Positions 25,556 to 33,892 of a stretch of 64,000 nt of DNA are shown here, one piece after another. The translations under genes and the position numbers were made by a program. The notes beneath the pieces are model-generated. The model had not been told where the DNA came from. It worked only from the letters and a program-made list of their open reading frames with translations, and searched no databases. Positions within the stretch are counted from its first letter, which is position 1. Every line of letters begins with the position of its first letter. This stretch comes from Actinobacteria bacterium OK074 (GTDB taxonomy: Bacteria; Actinomycetota; Actinomycetes; Streptomycetales; Streptomycetaceae). The stretch lies in assembly GCA_001298575.1 (NCBI GenBank), contig LJCV01000242.1, forward strand, positions 1-64,000, read 5' to 3'.

Positions 25556-26677
25556 TCACCTGTTGTAGTAGTTGAGCCAGGTACGGGCGATGGTGCTTCG
25601 GTCGTCCGCCGATATCTCGTGTACGGCGGGGGCAAGGTCTCCGCGGGCAAGCGCATGGACACCCGCGATGATCTCGGCTTGCACAAGGAAGATGAACGGT
25701 CCAACGCTCGCGCCGTGAATGAAATTGACCGCCTCCCCTCCATTGAGCAGGTAGAAGTAGTGCCCGGTCGTCTCGAACCGGGTCACGTGCTCGTGAGCGG
25801 TGTTCCTGGTGTAGCCGTCCGGAAGTCCAGCAAGCTCCAACTCGTCTTCCGAACTGGTCACCGTGGCGACGTACGCCCCGTTCTTAAGCTGCGGGAAGTC
25901 CTCGCCCCGCAGAGCGAGTGAGCCCGTGGCGCAGAGCACCAGCCCCGCCGTGTTCAACGATGCTTCACGGTTCCGCGCTACATCGAACCCTTGCGAGAGT
26001 GCTTGCGCGCGCCGTACGGGGTCGATGTCGTACACCGTGACGTGCACCCCCTTGGCGTGCAGGAGGCGCGCGATGCTGGACCCGAGCTTGCCGAAACCGA
26101 TCACCAGGGCGGGGCGACCGTGCAAAATGTCGCCCCGCCCTCGCAACAGGGCTTCGGTCGAGAACACCACGCTCTGACCGACCAGGAAGTCTTCCGGGTC
26201 CTTGAGCGGACTCCGTGCGACGGAGACCACGGGGCACGGCAGCTTTTCCCGTTCGGCGTAGCGCTTGTGCCCGTTCTCGGTGTCCTCCACCACGCCGAGA
26301 ATCCGCCCCGAGAACCGTTCGCAGAGCGAGTCCAGCACGGGGGCGAAGTACCCGCCCACGTCCAGCAGGACGACCGATTCGCCGGCCGCCCTGGTCTCCA
26401 GGTAGGCAACGGCCCGGTCGGAGTCGGCGAACAGTTCACGGGACAGTTCGTCCACGGCAAAGCCGGATTCGACTTCCCGCCGAGCGGCAGCCGTGACGGA
26501 CTTGGGCTTGGGCAGCACGGCCCGGAGTTCCGAGACCGTACCGACCGCGCGCACGAAAGCGGGACGCTCGGGCAACAGGTGGGTCACCAGGAGCGAGGAC
26601 GGACGTTCCGTCGGGGCGAACAGTTCGGCGATCTTCCGCCAATACGTCTCCAGCCGTGCACGTTCCGAGGTTTCCAC
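25556..26677 (-). CDS. S-adenosylhomocysteine-hydrolase-like NAD-binding protein
   Basis: This 373-aa protein starts at GTG 26677 behind GAGAGGGTGA. A Rossmann motif, VIGFGKLGSSIARLLHAKG (~192-210), and a C-terminal block, LLNGGEAVNFIHGASVGP, resemble the NAD domain and C-terminal lid of S-adenosylhomocysteine hydrolase. The usual HGxxF substrate signature and full N-terminal domain are not evident, and the protein is shorter than true SAHH (~430-490 aa). It is best seen as a divergent SAHH-fold dehydrogenase of unknown substrate, in operon with the Nudix gene. Confidence 0.78.
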   Translation of the reverse strand: METSERARLETYWRKIAELFAPTERPSSLLVTHLLPERPAFVRAVGTVSELRAVLPKPKSVTAAARREVESGFAVDELSRELFADSDRAVAYLETRAAGESVVLLDVGGYFAPVLDSLCERFSGRILGVVEDTENGHKRYAEREKLPCPVVSVARSPLKDPEDFLVGQSVVFSTEALLRGRGDILHGRPALVIGFGKLGSSIARLLHAKGVHVTVYDIDPVRRAQALSQGFDVARNREASLNTAGLVLCATGSLALRGEDFPQLKNGAYVATVTSSEDELELAGLPDGYTRNTAHEHVTRFETTGHYFYLLNGGEAVNFIHGASVGPFIFLVQAEIIAGVHALARGDLAPAVHEISADDRSTIARTWLNYYNR

Positions 26678-26718
26678 GGGTCACCCTCTCTTGTCTTGTT
26701 TCGTGACGGTCGATCGGG

Positions 26719-26760
26719 CCGTCCGACTGCCACCGTCCCCAGACGGGGGCAGCCGGACGG
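26719..26760 (-). terminator. Long hairpin terminator
   Basis: Positions 26719-26737 pair with 26742-26760 over 19 bp with two mismatches and a 4-nt loop. It follows the stop of the 26805-27164 gene on the minus strand and isolates that operon from the SAHH-like/Nudix operon. Confidence 0.75.
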
Positions 26761-26804
26761 GGGCTGGTGGGTAGTCGCCGTGATCGCGTCGTACTCGAGG
26801 TTCG

Positions 26805-27164
26805 TCATGCTCGAGGTCCGTCATGGCCCATGAGCACGGGGCGGGTGATCGGCGAACAGCGTGCACGGCTCTGCGGCAGCACTGGGCAGCCTGTTGGACT
26901 CGGGGCGGCCGACGAGAACCCGGACCGTCCACGGCGCGCGGTCATCGGTCCAGCACGTCCGGCATGTCCAGACCTCTCCAGCGTCCGGTGGGTCCAACTG
27001 CCGTATGTCCGAGTGGTGTTCGGGCCCGCGATGCTCGGCGAGCCGAAGGAAAGGCCGACGATGAGGGTGGCCAGAAGTACTCCCGTGGTCACGCCGGACA
27101 GGTAGGTCTCGACAAGGGCCCGGCGGAGAACGGTGCGGGAACCGGCAGTACAGGGACGGCTCAC
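26805..27164 (-). CDS. Small single-helix membrane protein
   Basis: This 119-aa protein starts at GTG 27164, which overlaps the stop of the preceding small gene by 4 bp (GTGA). One clear membrane helix lies at ~22-45 (LSGVTTGVLLATLIVGLSFG); the rest is Arg/Ser/Pro-rich. The start overlap and the terminator just beyond its stop support it as the last gene of a three-gene operon. Function is unknown. Confidence 0.55.
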   Translation of the reverse strand: MSRPCTAGSRTVLRRALVETYLSGVTTGVLLATLIVGLSFGSPSIAGPNTTRTYGSWTHRTLERSGHAGRAGPMTARRGRSGFSSAAPSPTGCPVLPQSRARCSPITRPVLMGHDGPRA

Positions 27165-27367
27165 TGCTGCCCCCTGGCGTACGGCGCGCAGGCCGGGGCA
27201 CAGGCCCACAGGCGGAAGACGAACCCGCGGAATCGCACGTCGCCCAGGACGCGGCCGGAGCAACCTAAGCGCGCGCCGCACAACGCACAGTCCATGGCCA
27301 TCTGCTGACGGGGGCTCAGGCAGCCGAAGACCGGCAGGGCCGGGGCCGCCGTTGTCCGGCCGGTCAC
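27161..27367 (-). CDS. Small cysteine-pair protein
   Basis: This 68-aa protein starts at GTG 27367, overlapping the HATPase stop by 4 bp. The core CALCGARLG, then VRFRGFVFRLWACAPAC, has CxxC and CxxxC pairs typical of a small zinc-binding fold. Similar short proteins occur beside HATPase regulators in Streptomyces (recalled, not searched). It may act with the upstream kinase-like protein. Confidence 0.72.
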   Translation of the reverse strand: MTGRTTAAPALPVFGCLSPRQQMAMDCALCGARLGCSGRVLGDVRFRGFVFRLWACAPACAPYARGQQ

Positions 27368-27828
27368 TGCTCGGCCTTGACGAGAGGTTCACCCTCGACG
27401 AGGAGTTCGGCCCAGACCTCTTTGCCCCAGGGGCGCCTACCGCTCCCCCGCAGGTCATAGCCCCAGCGGTCGGCGACCGCGTCGATGAGGAGCAGGCCGC
27501 GGCCGGACTCGTCGTCCTTCCCGGCCGGAGGGAACGCCGGTACGCGCGAAGGGGCCCGGTCCACCACTCCGATGCGTACGCGTGCCGGGCGCGGCCGTTG
27601 GACGAGCAGTCGGATCCAACGGCACGAGGTATGTCGTACGGCGTTCGCGACCAGTTCCGAGATGATCAACTCGGCGGGATCGACAAGGACGTTGAGGCGC
27701 CAGAGACCGAGGGCGTCACGGACGAGGCTGCGGCCTATCTCGGCCGTCTCCGGCTCGCAGGGGAAGGTCCGGCTGTAGGCAGGACGGTCGATAGGGGCGG
27801 CTTGAACTGGCGTACTGCGACTCGTCAT
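27364..27828 (-). CDS. HATPase_c anti-sigma-like regulator
   Basis: This 154-aa protein has the Bergerat ATP-binding fold of RsbW-type proteins: N-box ELIISELVANAVRHT, then GVVDRAPSRVP and a G-box SGRGLLLIDAVADRWG. The frame is open further upstream, but ATG 27828, with GAGGG eight to nine bases before, gives the normal domain size. Family members bind or phosphorylate regulators in partner switching. It is the first of three overlapping genes (GTGA overlaps). Confidence 0.9.
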   Translation of the reverse strand: MTSRSTPVQAAPIDRPAYSRTFPCEPETAEIGRSLVRDALGLWRLNVLVDPAELIISELVANAVRHTSCRWIRLLVQRPRPARVRIGVVDRAPSRVPAFPPAGKDDESGRGLLLIDAVADRWGYDLRGSGRRPWGKEVWAELLVEGEPLVKAEQ

Positions 27829-28030
27829 TGGTGGAGCCCTCGTCGTTGTCTCGGCGCCCGGCTCGCCCCCTCGGGGGACTTCAGGGACGAGCCGGGCCGT
27901 CAACAGCCGCCCGTACGGGAGACGCGTCCGGCGGCCAGTAACCAGACAACTCCCGTTCGTGACAGGTTGATTAGGGTGATCGAATGGGGATCCGGCAGAA
28001 CACCCTAGGGCGATTTGACCTACCATTTAC

Positions 28031-28060
28031 CTGACAGGCGAGGAGCCGTGAAGCTACGGT
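28031..28060 (+). promoter_or_regulatory. Promoter for a leaderless regulator mRNA
   Basis: CTGACA (28031-28036), an 18-bp spacer and TACGGT (28055-28060) match a vegetative promoter. The predicted start coincides with ATG 28067. Confidence 0.7.
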
Positions 28061-28066
28061 GCGTGC

Positions 28067-29338
28067 ATGGACACCATGCGCAACACGGCTCTTGAGGCAT
28101 GGATGAACGACCACGGCCACAGCTCCAACAGCCTTGCCGACGCCGTGAACGGGGCCCTTGAGCAGCTGACCGGGCGATCCGGCGGACTGGACGGTTCATC
28201 GGTCCGGGCCTGGAAAGCGGGCCGGGTCAAGTGGCCCAAGTCGGCTACCCGCAAGGCACTTGAGGACGTCACCGGTCTACCCGCCACCGCTTTAGGGTTC
28301 GTACCACGGGGCCGACCGGCCCCGCCGCAGGAGGACCCCGCCATGAAGCGACGAACTCTCGTCGGCGGCATCGCCGCCGTCGCAGCGACCGCCGCTGCCC
28401 CCGGCACCGCAGCACCCCGCCGCATCGGCATGAGCGACGTCGACCGTCTACGGAAGCGCTTCGCCGACATCGTCGCCAGCGACCACCGCCACGGCGGACA
28501 ACTCGGCATCGAGCAACGGGCCGCGGCACTTGCCGACGAGGCGCTGAACCTCCAGAACGCGGGCAGCGCCACCACCCGCGTACGCAGCAACCTGTACGCG
28601 TGCGCAGCATCGTTCCGCTCCTCGGCAATGTGGGCGGCCATCGACGGACGCCGCTACGACGACGCCAAGGCACACATGCGCGAGGCGCAGGCCCTCGCCG
28701 AGATGTCCGGCGACCAGGCGATCAAGTTCCGCATCTGGAGCCACGCGGGGACCATGTACCGCCACATGGACCGCCCCTCCGACGCTTTCGCCGCGAACGA
28801 CGTAGCCCGCAACCTGCACATCACGCGACGCGATCCGATGTTCGCCTCTCTCGGCCTGGCCCGACAGGCGGCCATCCAGGGCACGGCACAGGACCGCACC
28901 GGCACCCGCCGCGCGATCGACCAGGCACAGGACGCCATGCTGCGCGCCGACCCCGACGCCTACCGGCCGGTGTGGATGCTCGCCTTCTACGACCAGGCCG
29001 AGTTGGACTCACTCGCGCTCGCGGCCTGCCTGTCACTCGGCGACTACCAGACGGCCGAATTCCACGCCCACCGCTGCCTGTCCGCCCGGCGCCCTCACAT
29101 GCACCGATCCCTGGCCATCACCACAACCCGGCTCGCACACGCCCAACTCGCGCAGGGCGCCGCCGATGCCGCCATGGCCACCGCGATGTCCGTCCCCTCC
29201 GACGCCGCCGCCCAACACCCTCGGGTGACACACATGCTTCAGGAGTTCGGCGCTGCGCTGCGCGCCACCGCACCCGGCAGCTCCGCCGCGCAGATCTGGA
29301 CCGACCACACCCGCGACGCCTGGAGGAACACCGCATGA
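28067..29338 (+). CDS. TPR regulator with N-terminal HTH-like region
   Basis: This 423-aa protein has an N-terminal DNA-binding-like domain (~1-75; LADAVNGALEQLTG, DGSSVRAWKAGRVKW), a twin-arginine-like hydrophobic segment at ~94-112 (KRRTLVGGIAAVAATAAAP) and helical TPR-type repeats to the end. This architecture is common in Streptomyces regulators and recurs at 34229-35626. A TTA codon at 28292-28294 (residue ~76) predicts bldA-dependent translation. The gene overlaps the GNAT start by 4 bp and appears leaderless. Confidence 0.82.
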   Translation: MDTMRNTALEAWMNDHGHSSNSLADAVNGALEQLTGRSGGLDGSSVRAWKAGRVKWPKSATRKALEDVTGLPATALGFVPRGRPAPPQEDPAMKRRTLVGGIAAVAATAAAPGTAAPRRIGMSDVDRLRKRFADIVASDHRHGGQLGIEQRAAALADEALNLQNAGSATTRVRSNLYACAASFRSSAMWAAIDGRRYDDAKAHMREAQALAEMSGDQAIKFRIWSHAGTMYRHMDRPSDAFAANDVARNLHITRRDPMFASLGLARQAAIQGTAQDRTGTRRAIDQAQDAMLRADPDAYRPVWMLAFYDQAELDSLALAACLSLGDYQTAEFHAHRCLSARRPHMHRSLAITTTRLAHAQLAQGAADAAMATAMSVPSDAAAQHPRVTHMLQEFGAALRATAPGSSAAQIWTDHTRDAWRNTA

Positions 29339-29874
29339 CCACGGCACCCGCCGTCGAACTCCGCACGTTCACCACTCTCGACGCCGCCCGCAGCGATCTG
29401 CTCGACGTATACGCCGACGTACGCGCCCCCCTGCTCCACCTCCCCAACTACGCGGTCACCGCCTTCGGCGAGCGCCTGGACCGACACAACACCGAGCCAG
29501 GCTTCATCGCCGTCCTCGCCTACACGGACGGACACCCGATCGGCTACGCCTACGGCAACACCATCGAGCACGGCGACCGCTACTGGCAGCGCACCGTCCC
29601 GGCACCGACGGACGAGTACACCAGCCGTCCAGCCGTCGCCCTCAAGGAGATCGGCGTACGCACCCCATGGCGCGGCACGGGCACCGCACGACGCATCCAC
29701 GACACCCTCCTCTCCGCACGGAAGGAGTCATACGTGACGCTCATGGTCAACCCGGCCGCCGGTGACGGGAAAGTCCACGCGCTCTACCGGTCGTGGGGTT
29801 ACGAGGACATCGGGCAGAGCCAACCGTCACCGGCCTCACCGCGCCTCACGGTGATGATCCGCGCCATCCGCTGA
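29335..29874 (+). CDS. GNAT-family acetyltransferase
   Basis: This 179-aa protein has GNAT motifs: beta4 (GYAYGNTI), ALKEIGVRTPWRGTGTARRIHD with the pyrophosphate-binding RGTGTA loop, and a C-terminal ALYRSWGYEDIG. It transfers an acetyl group from acetyl-CoA to an unknown amine. ATG 29335 overlaps the stop of the TPR regulator (ATGA), so the two are coupled. Its 3' end abuts a truncated DUF5753 tail. Confidence 0.88.
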   Translation: MTTAPAVELRTFTTLDAARSDLLDVYADVRAPLLHLPNYAVTAFGERLDRHNTEPGFIAVLAYTDGHPIGYAYGNTIEHGDRYWQRTVPAPTDEYTSRPAVALKEIGVRTPWRGTGTARRIHDTLLSARKESYVTLMVNPAAGDGKVHALYRSWGYEDIGQSQPSPASPRLTVMIRAIR

Positions 29875-30020
29875 CCATCAACACCCTCTACGACGAGGAC
29901 GCAGCCGACGTGGAGACGTACACGACGTTGTTCCGGCGCCTCAACATGGCCGCGGCCAACGTCAGCAAGTCTCGGGCGCTCATCCAGGACGCCCTTCACG
30001 AAATGGAACAGGGCCGATGA
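29872..30020 (+). pseudogene. Truncated C-terminus of an XRE/DUF5753 regulator
   Basis: The frame reads TLYDEDAADVETYTTLFRRL then NMAAANVSKSRALIQDAL, matching the C-terminal helix of DUF5753 regulators. The HTH and most of DUF5753 are missing; upstream sequence belongs to the GNAT gene in another frame. Its TGA overlaps the DUF397 ATG at 30017, the usual coupling for an XRE-DUF5753/DUF397 pair, so the 5' part was probably replaced. Confidence 0.65.
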
Positions 30021-30235
30021 AGCCGAACACCCACCCCGCCCCGGTCCTGCTGGAGTGGCGGAAGTCGTCGTACTCCGGAAACAACGGTGACTGCGTCGAG
30101 GTCGCCGTGCTGCCCGGCGGTGGCCGAGGGCTGCGCGACAGCAAAAACCCCTCGGGCCCGATACTCACCTTCCCCGCCCCGGAGTTCACCGCGTTCCTCG
30201 CGGCTGCCCGGGTCGGTGGAATCGGCGAGGCGTAA
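30017..30235 (+). CDS. DUF397 protein
   Basis: This 72-aa protein matches DUF397 along its full length: WRKSSYSGNNGDCVEVA, GLRDSKNPSGPILTFPAPEF, then TAFLAAAR. DUF397 proteins usually pair with DUF5753 regulators, possibly as toxin-antitoxin-like partners. Here the partner is reduced to a tail. The 3' half of the gene and 23 bp beyond it are repeated at 37484-37625. Confidence 0.92.
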   Translation: MKPNTHPAPVLLEWRKSSYSGNNGDCVEVAVLPGGGRGLRDSKNPSGPILTFPAPEFTAFLAAARVGGIGEA

Positions 30236-30258
30236 CCGTACGGTCCGCGGGACCAGAG
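30117..30258. repeat. 142-bp direct repeat, left copy
   Basis: The 3' half of the DUF397 gene plus its downstream hairpin region (GGTCC-GCG-GGACC) recurs at 37484-37625 in the same orientation, at equal length and with about eight differences counted by eye. The two copies bracket 7.2 kb of accessory genes. Confidence 0.9.
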
Positions 30259-30277
30259 CGAAATCCGTGATTGCGGT

Positions 30278-31597
30278 TCAGCGGCGGCCGAGGGCTCGGA
30301 CGGTCCATCCGGCTTCGCGCCAGGTGTCGGCGTTGAGGGTGCCGCGGCCGTCGATGACCATGGTCTGGGCGGGCCGGTGGGCGAGACGGTGTGGGTCGAT
30401 GTGCCCGAACTCGGCCCACTCGGTCAGGTGCAGCAGCAGGTCGGCGTCCTGGACGGCGGCGATCGGGTCCTCGATGAAGTCGAGTTCGGGGTGGAGTTTG
30501 CGGGCGTTGTCGAGGGCCTTGGGGTCGGTGACGGTGACGGTGGCGCCGAGTTCGTGGAGTTTCTGGGCGACGGCGAGGGCCGGGGAGTCGCGGATGTCGT
30601 CGGTGTTGGGTTTGAAGGCGGCGCCCCAGACCGTGATGCGCTTGCCTGCGAGGTCGCCGTCGAACTGTTCACGGGCGAGGTCAACGAGGGCGTCGCGGCG
30701 GCGGGTGTTGACCGCGTCGGCTTCGCGGAGGATGCCGGTGGCCGCTTCGGCGCCGAGCTGTCCGGCGCGGGCGGTGAAGCCGCGGAGGTCCTTGGGGAGG
30801 CAGCCGCCGCCGAAGCCGAGGCCGGGCCGCATGCCGCGCCGGCCGATGCGGGCATCGTGGCCGAGGATCTCGGCGAGCTGGTGGACATCGGCGTCCGACT
30901 TCTCGCAGATCTCGGCCATCGCGTTGATGAACGAGATCTTCGTGGCGAGGAAGGAGTTCGCGGCGCCCTTGGCGAGTTCGGCGGTCGCCCAGTCGGTGAC
31001 GATCGTCGGCGCCCCGGCGTCGATGATCTTCTCGAAGCACTGCCGGAGCATGGTCTCGGCCCAGGTGTGCTCTTCCTGGAAGCCGAGGACGAGCCGGTCG
31101 GGGCGGAGGGTGTCCTCGATGGCGAACGATTCCCGCAGGAACTCGGGGTTCCAGGCGACCTCGACCTGGTCGCCGGCCGGGGCGAACTCGTGCAGCAGGT
31201 CGCGGACGCGGGGTGCGGTGCCGACCGGGACGGTCGACTTGACCGCGACGACCGCCGGGCCAGTCAGGCGGGGTGCGAGCTGGCGGACGGCGGAGTAGAG
31301 GTGGGTGAGGTCGTAGGTGTCCTCGCCGGGGGTCTGCGGGGTGCCGACGCCGATGAAGTGCAGGTCGGCGAAGTGGGCGGCCTCCGCGTAGGAGGCGGTG
31401 AACTTCAGCTTCCCGCTCTGGGTGTGTTTGGTCAGCAGCTGGTCGAGGTCGCGCTCGAAGAATGGGGCTTTGCCGGAGTTGAGGACGTGGACCTTGTCCA
31501 TGTCGGAGTCCATGCCGAGGACTTCGTGGCCGAGTTCGGCCATGCAGGCCGCGTGAGTGGCGCCGAGGTAGCCGCAGCCGACGACGGTGAGCTTCAT
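30278..31597 (-). CDS. ugd: UDP-glucose / nucleotide-sugar 6-dehydrogenase
   Basis: This 439-aa protein has an N-terminal Rossmann motif, VVGCGYLGATHAA, a central helix with NSFLATKISFINAMAEICE, the catalytic cysteine in GFGGGCLPKDLRGF, and a C-terminal UDP-binding domain (WGAAFKPNTDDIRDSP). These are diagnostic of UDP-glucose/GDP-mannose dehydrogenases, which oxidise the sugar C6 to a uronate. AAGGACA before ATG 31597 supports the start. It begins 62 bp after the Nudix stop on the same strand, downstream of an asparagine-synthetase-like gene. Confidence 0.95.
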   Translation of the reverse strand: MKLTVVGCGYLGATHAACMAELGHEVLGMDSDMDKVHVLNSGKAPFFERDLDQLLTKHTQSGKLKFTASYAEAAHFADLHFIGVGTPQTPGEDTYDLTHLYSAVRQLAPRLTGPAVVAVKSTVPVGTAPRVRDLLHEFAPAGDQVEVAWNPEFLRESFAIEDTLRPDRLVLGFQEEHTWAETMLRQCFEKIIDAGAPTIVTDWATAELAKGAANSFLATKISFINAMAEICEKSDADVHQLAEILGHDARIGRRGMRPGLGFGGGCLPKDLRGFTARAGQLGAEAATGILREADAVNTRRRDALVDLAREQFDGDLAGKRITVWGAAFKPNTDDIRDSPALAVAQKLHELGATVTVTDPKALDNARKLHPELDFIEDPIAAVQDADLLLHLTEWAEFGHIDPHRLAHRPAQTMVIDGRGTLNADTWREAGWTVRALGRR

Positions 31598-31659
31598 GAC
31601 GGGGGTGTCCTTCCAGGGGTGGGGCCCGCCGCCCGGCGGCCCCGTTCCCGGGGACGGGT

Positions 31660-32097
31660 TCAGGCGGGCCGAGCGGCCAGGTAGCGGTGGATCCCGGTGC
31701 GGATGAACGGCGGGATCGTGAGGATGTCGAGGTGTTCGGGGGCGAAGAACTGGAGCTTGACGCCCTCGCTGAGCGGGAGCCTGGTCTCGTCGCCCTCCCA
31801 GTCGGCGGCGAAGAAGGTGACCAGCTGGCCGGAGCCGTGTTCGTCGCGGATCTCGAACAGTTCGGTCAGGTGCCGGGGTGCCAGTCCGGCTTCCTCGTCG
31901 AGCTCGCGGACGATCGTCTTGGCGGGGGCCTCGCCGTCGTCGGTGCCGCCCCCGAGCAGGCTCCAGTGGGCAGGCCAGGCAATGCCGGCGATGTCATCGC
32001 GAAGGTGCATCAGGAGGTCGCCGTGCCGGTTGGTGATGATGGCGACCGCGCCGCGGGCGGTGGCCGGGCCCGTGGGGCGGGTGGTGTCGGAGTGCAT
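31660..32097 (-). CDS. Nudix hydrolase
   Basis: This 145-aa protein has Nudix box GGGTDDGEAPAKTIVRE then LDEEAGL, with the expected metal-binding glutamates. WPAHWSLLGGG is typical of the MutT-like or NDP-sugar class. It lies between the asparagine-synthetase-like and dehydrogenase genes on the same strand, 28 bp after the former. A minus-strand TACCGT (32109-32104) ends six bases before its ATG, so an internal leaderless start is possible. Confidence 0.92.
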   Translation of the reverse strand: MHSDTTRPTGPATARGAVAIITNRHGDLLMHLRDDIAGIAWPAHWSLLGGGTDDGEAPAKTIVRELDEEAGLAPRHLTELFEIRDEHGSGQLVTFFAADWEGDETRLPLSEGVKLQFFAPEHLDILTIPPFIRTGIHRYLAARPA

Positions 32098-32125
32098 CCG
32101 CCCACGGTAGTAAGGGAGTTGAGGA

Positions 32126-33892
32126 TCATGCGGCAGCCCTCACCGTCTGGTCCTGAAACCAGGCGGCGGCCATGAGGGCTTGCATCCGGGTGCGGTCGAA
32201 CCGGCCGCCGGCCTTGAGGCCGCCCATCAGCAGCGGCCGAAGCGCGGGCGGGGCCTCGGCGAGGGCGGTATGGATCTGGGCGTCCGCCCAGGCCGCGAGA
32301 GGCCCGTTGAGCCAGGTGGGGACCGGGGAGGCGAAGCCGAGCTTGTCGCGGCTCGCCCAGACCTCACGAGGCAGTCCGAGGGCTTTGGCGGCGTCCCGCA
32401 GGATCCGTTTGCCTGCCGCCGGGTCGGCGATCTTGTGGTCGACGGGGAGCCGGTAGGACAGCTCCACCAGGTCCCGGGCCAGGTAGGGGGACCTGCGTTC
32501 TAACGCGTAGGCGGAGGCGAGCTTGTCGCTGGTCATCACCAGGGGCCGCCAGGCCGTCGCCAGATCGGCCAGCGTCAGGCCCCTGGCCAGGTCGCCCCCG
32601 GCCCGCTGGATCGCGTCGGCGACCAGGCCGTGGATGCGGTGCTCGGGGTCCGGGCCGCGCAGGATCAGCCGGGTGACCGCCTCGACGGGGTCGAGGTCCT
32701 GGCCGGCGGCGTGCAGGAGTTTGGTGGCCAGCGGCCGGTAGGCGTCCAGCCCCGCCTTCAACACCGCGTCCGGGCCGAACAGGACCATGGCATGGCGGAT
32801 GTAGCCCATCAGGAACTCATCCGGGCCGAGCCCGCCGACCACCACCTTCAACCCCAGGTCGGAGATCTTCCGGTAGGCCATGTGCTCGGAGAACACGGAC
32901 GCGTTGCCCATCGGGTAGTCCAGCGCGGCCATCATGTGCGGCAGGAGTTTGGTGAAGTCGATGTGGTCGGGCTCGACCACCACCAGCTCGGCCCCGATGT
33001 CCGCCGCGATGCGGGCGGCGGTCTCCGATTCGTCGAGACGGTCCTGGCCGGGGTAGGAGACGGTAACGCAGACCGGCGGGCGCATCAGGTAGGCCAGGAC
33101 CGAGGAGTCCAGGCCGCCGGACAGTAAGAGCGCGAAGTCGCAGCCCGGCGCCCTCAGCGGGATCTGCTCGGCCAGGGCGACGGAGAACGCGGCCAGGGCC
33201 TGGCGGTAGTCGCCCGCGAACGGCAGCCGGTCCTCCAAGTGCCACCAGGTCGTCTGCTCGATCGAGCCGGTCACTGTGTCGAAGGACAACAGGGTCGCTG
33301 GGGCCAGCAGCTGGATGCCCTGGAACGGGGTGTCGACGCCGACCGGCGTCTCGATCGCGAGCATCTCAGGGCGGACGATCAGCGATGCCGGGCCGTAGCC
33401 GGTCAGGGTGGTGACCTCGGAGGCGAACGCGAGCCGGCCGCCGTCCAGGCGCCAGTAGAGCGGCTTTTCCCCGAGCCGGTCGCGGGCCAGGAACAGCCGC
33501 CCGACCCTGGGGTCATAAACGGAGAGAGCGAACATGCCGTCCAGTCCGTCCAGACAGGACGGCCCGATCTTCGCCCATGCCTTCAGCACCAGGTGGGCGT
33601 CGGTCTCCTTCTCCCCGAGCTCGATGCCCCAGGCGGCGGCCCGCTGCCGCCAGTTGTAGACCTCGCCGTTGAAGGCCAGCAGCACCCCGCTCTCGCGGTG
33701 GAGGTATGGCCCGGGGTGGGCGAGCGGGTCGACGATCAGAAGCGTGTTCATGGCCAGCACCGCCCGCCCGTCCGTGCTTGCGGCATGCATGGTGCCGTCC
33801 GGGCCCCGGTAGTGCTGGGCGATGCCCATGGCCTTCACCGTCGTCTGGTGCCACTGCGCGTCCAGTCCGGCCAGTCCTGCGATTCCGCACAT
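32126..33892 (-). CDS. Asparagine-synthetase-like amidotransferase
   Basis: This 588-aa protein begins MCGIAGLAG, placing the catalytic Cys2 of the class II glutaminase at the N-terminus, with GGGGGTGA upstream of ATG 33892. The glutaminase domain (NGEVYNWR, ARDRLGEKPLYW) is followed by an ATP-pyrophosphatase domain with the PP-loop LLSGGLDSSVLA at ~256-267. Such enzymes amidate a carboxylate via an AMP intermediate. In this gene set (sugar dehydrogenase, Nudix) a uronate or other modified carboxylate is a reasonable but unproven substrate. Two TTA codons (33125-33127, in the PP-loop, and 32501-32503) predict bldA control. Confidence 0.92.
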   Translation of the reverse strand: MCGIAGLAGLDAQWHQTTVKAMGIAQHYRGPDGTMHAASTDGRAVLAMNTLLIVDPLAHPGPYLHRESGVLLAFNGEVYNWRQRAAAWGIELGEKETDAHLVLKAWAKIGPSCLDGLDGMFALSVYDPRVGRLFLARDRLGEKPLYWRLDGGRLAFASEVTTLTGYGPASLIVRPEMLAIETPVGVDTPFQGIQLLAPATLLSFDTVTGSIEQTTWWHLEDRLPFAGDYRQALAAFSVALAEQIPLRAPGCDFALLLSGGLDSSVLAYLMRPPVCVTVSYPGQDRLDESETAARIAADIGAELVVVEPDHIDFTKLLPHMMAALDYPMGNASVFSEHMAYRKISDLGLKVVVGGLGPDEFLMGYIRHAMVLFGPDAVLKAGLDAYRPLATKLLHAAGQDLDPVEAVTRLILRGPDPEHRIHGLVADAIQRAGGDLARGLTLADLATAWRPLVMTSDKLASAYALERRSPYLARDLVELSYRLPVDHKIADPAAGKRILRDAAKALGLPREVWASRDKLGFASPVPTWLNGPLAAWADAQIHTALAEAPPALRPLLMGGLKAGGRFDRTRMQALMAAAWFQDQTVRAAA

